6,854 nt of DNA from Cyclobacteriaceae bacterium. Its GTDB lineage: Bacteria > Bacteroidota > Bacteroidia > Cytophagales > Cyclobacteriaceae. Below are positions 6,625 through 6,854 of this stretch, piece after piece. The stretch's first letter is position 1; every line of letters begins with the position of its first letter. The stretch covers positions 1 through 6,854 of the forward strand of contig JAOUKG010000143.1 of assembly GCA_029882725.1 (NCBI GenBank). The letters run 5' to 3'. Below the pieces are notes generated by a model. It ran no database searches. It was given only the letters and a program-made list of their open reading frames with translations, and had not been told where the DNA came from. Both the position numbers and the translations under genes were made by a program.

Positions 6625-6659
6625 GCCCTGCCCATCCTGTTAATCCTAAAATCCTGATG
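6625..6659. repeat. Short tandem repeat of ATCCTG-type units
   Basis: Successive 8-9-base units read GCCCTGCCC, ATCCTGTTA, ATCCTAAA and ATCCTGATG (unit starts at 6625, 6634, 6643 and 6651). They are followed by CAGACAATTAGCCACGAA (6660-6677). I recall very similar ATCCTGT-periodic runs ending in CAGACAA, often followed by a CACGAA segment, from intergenic DNA of Bacteroidota and other phyla. The run stops where the RHS-like reading frame begins. Confidence 0.6.
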
Positions 6660-6702
6660 CAGACAATTAGCCACGAAGATATTCAAGCTCAAATTGGCAC
6701 AG

Positions 6703-6854
6703 ATGGTGCACCAGGAATCCACGGATGTGACTCCGGTTCCTTTGCCCGTGAAGACCACCTATTATATGGGTGAGTTTATCTATGAACAATTGGATGCCAG
6801 TCCTATTGACCTTCAACTGATCAACCACGAAGAAGGCCGTGTTGTGAAAGACGA
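6703..6854 (+). CDS. RHS/YD-repeat protein fragment, N-terminally truncated; 3' end outside window
   Basis: From the ATG at 6703 the frame is open to the window edge (50 codons). It has no stop back to a TGA at 6655-6657. The translation runs KLAQMVHQESTDV, then VKTTYYMGEFIYEQ, then LQLINHEEGRVV. This resembles the stretch of RHS/YD-repeat proteins just before the RHS-associated core, where a GxKL segment is followed by YxGxFxYE and LQFIxHEEGRV. Such proteins are normally very large, with hundreds to thousands of residues before this point, but here only repeat DNA lies upstream and no promoter box is seen. It is therefore probably a displaced cassette or a 5'-truncated pseudogene, although translation from 6703 cannot be excluded. 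Intact family members are secreted or surface polymorphic toxins or wall-associated proteins; nothing downstream is visible to show a toxin tip. Confidence 0.6.
   Translation, partial: MVHQESTDVTPVPLPVKTTYYMGEFIYEQLDASPIDLQLINHEEGRVVKD

Larger units (their letters stand above)
6267..6633. other. Non-coding region upstream of uup
   Basis: No supportable gene lies here. The long - strand frame over 6450-6758 translates repeat and RHS-like DNA in the wrong direction and has no recognisable product. Contents visible are the perfect palindrome at 6415-6432, a G/C-rich stem-loop at 6481-6509 and the start of a short tandem repeat at 6625. No TAnnTTTG box was found on the + strand facing the RHS-like fragment. 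Confidence 0.6.

Noticed and set aside
6450..6758. 102-codon - strand frame beginning MVFTGKGTGVTSVD
   Set aside because: It is antisense to the RHS-like frame and then translates the short tandem repeat and the stem-loop; no family resemblance and no promoter.

Overview
The window looks like a chromosomal segment of an AT-rich member of the Bacteroidota. Four things suggest this. The CusB-type adaptor has the N-terminal heavy-metal-binding module and C-terminal DUF3347-like module common in that phylum. Shine-Dalgarno sequences are nearly absent. A TAnnTTTG-type -7 promoter box lies just before one start codon. Several intergenic repeats are of kinds seen in Bacteroidota and Cyanobacteria. 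A genus cannot be named from this sequence.

Left part (1-2285, + strand): the end of a metal-efflux operon. It holds the last 75 residues of a TolC/CusC-type outer-membrane channel, a complete CusB-type periplasmic adaptor (584 aa) and a small lipoprotein (81 aa) that carries the same Cys/Met/His metal-binding module. The inner-membrane RND pump (CusA type) is expected upstream, outside the window. Together the products would bind Cu(I)/Ag(I) or a related metal in the periplasm and export it across the outer membrane.

Middle (2286-3160): a 46-bp near-perfect palindrome with degenerate flanking copies lies in the gap between the convergent lipoprotein gene and an unrecognised 112-aa helical protein gene on the - strand. 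An AT-rich stretch of about 380 bp without a convincing gene follows.

Right-centre (3161-6254, - strand): uup, an ABC-F ATPase of 630 aa, is followed 76 bp downstream by a gene for a DUF819-family membrane protein of 374 aa. The pair may be cotranscribed. A heptamer tandem repeat spans the uup stop codon and an in-frame hexamer repeat lies in the uup linker. A -7 promoter box sits only 4 nt before the uup ATG, which suggests a leaderless or nearly leaderless mRNA.

Right end (6255-6854): a mosaic of non-coding repeats (an 18-bp perfect palindrome, a G/C-rich stem-loop and an ATCCTG-type short tandem repeat). It runs directly into a + strand reading frame resembling an internal piece of an RHS/YD-repeat protein. 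This piece lacks the protein's N-terminal part and continues past the window edge. It looks like a displaced or decayed RHS cassette.

I see no CRISPR array, tRNA, rRNA, transposase gene or clearly new multigene system. The most unusual material is the set of repeats and their placement at gene ends.
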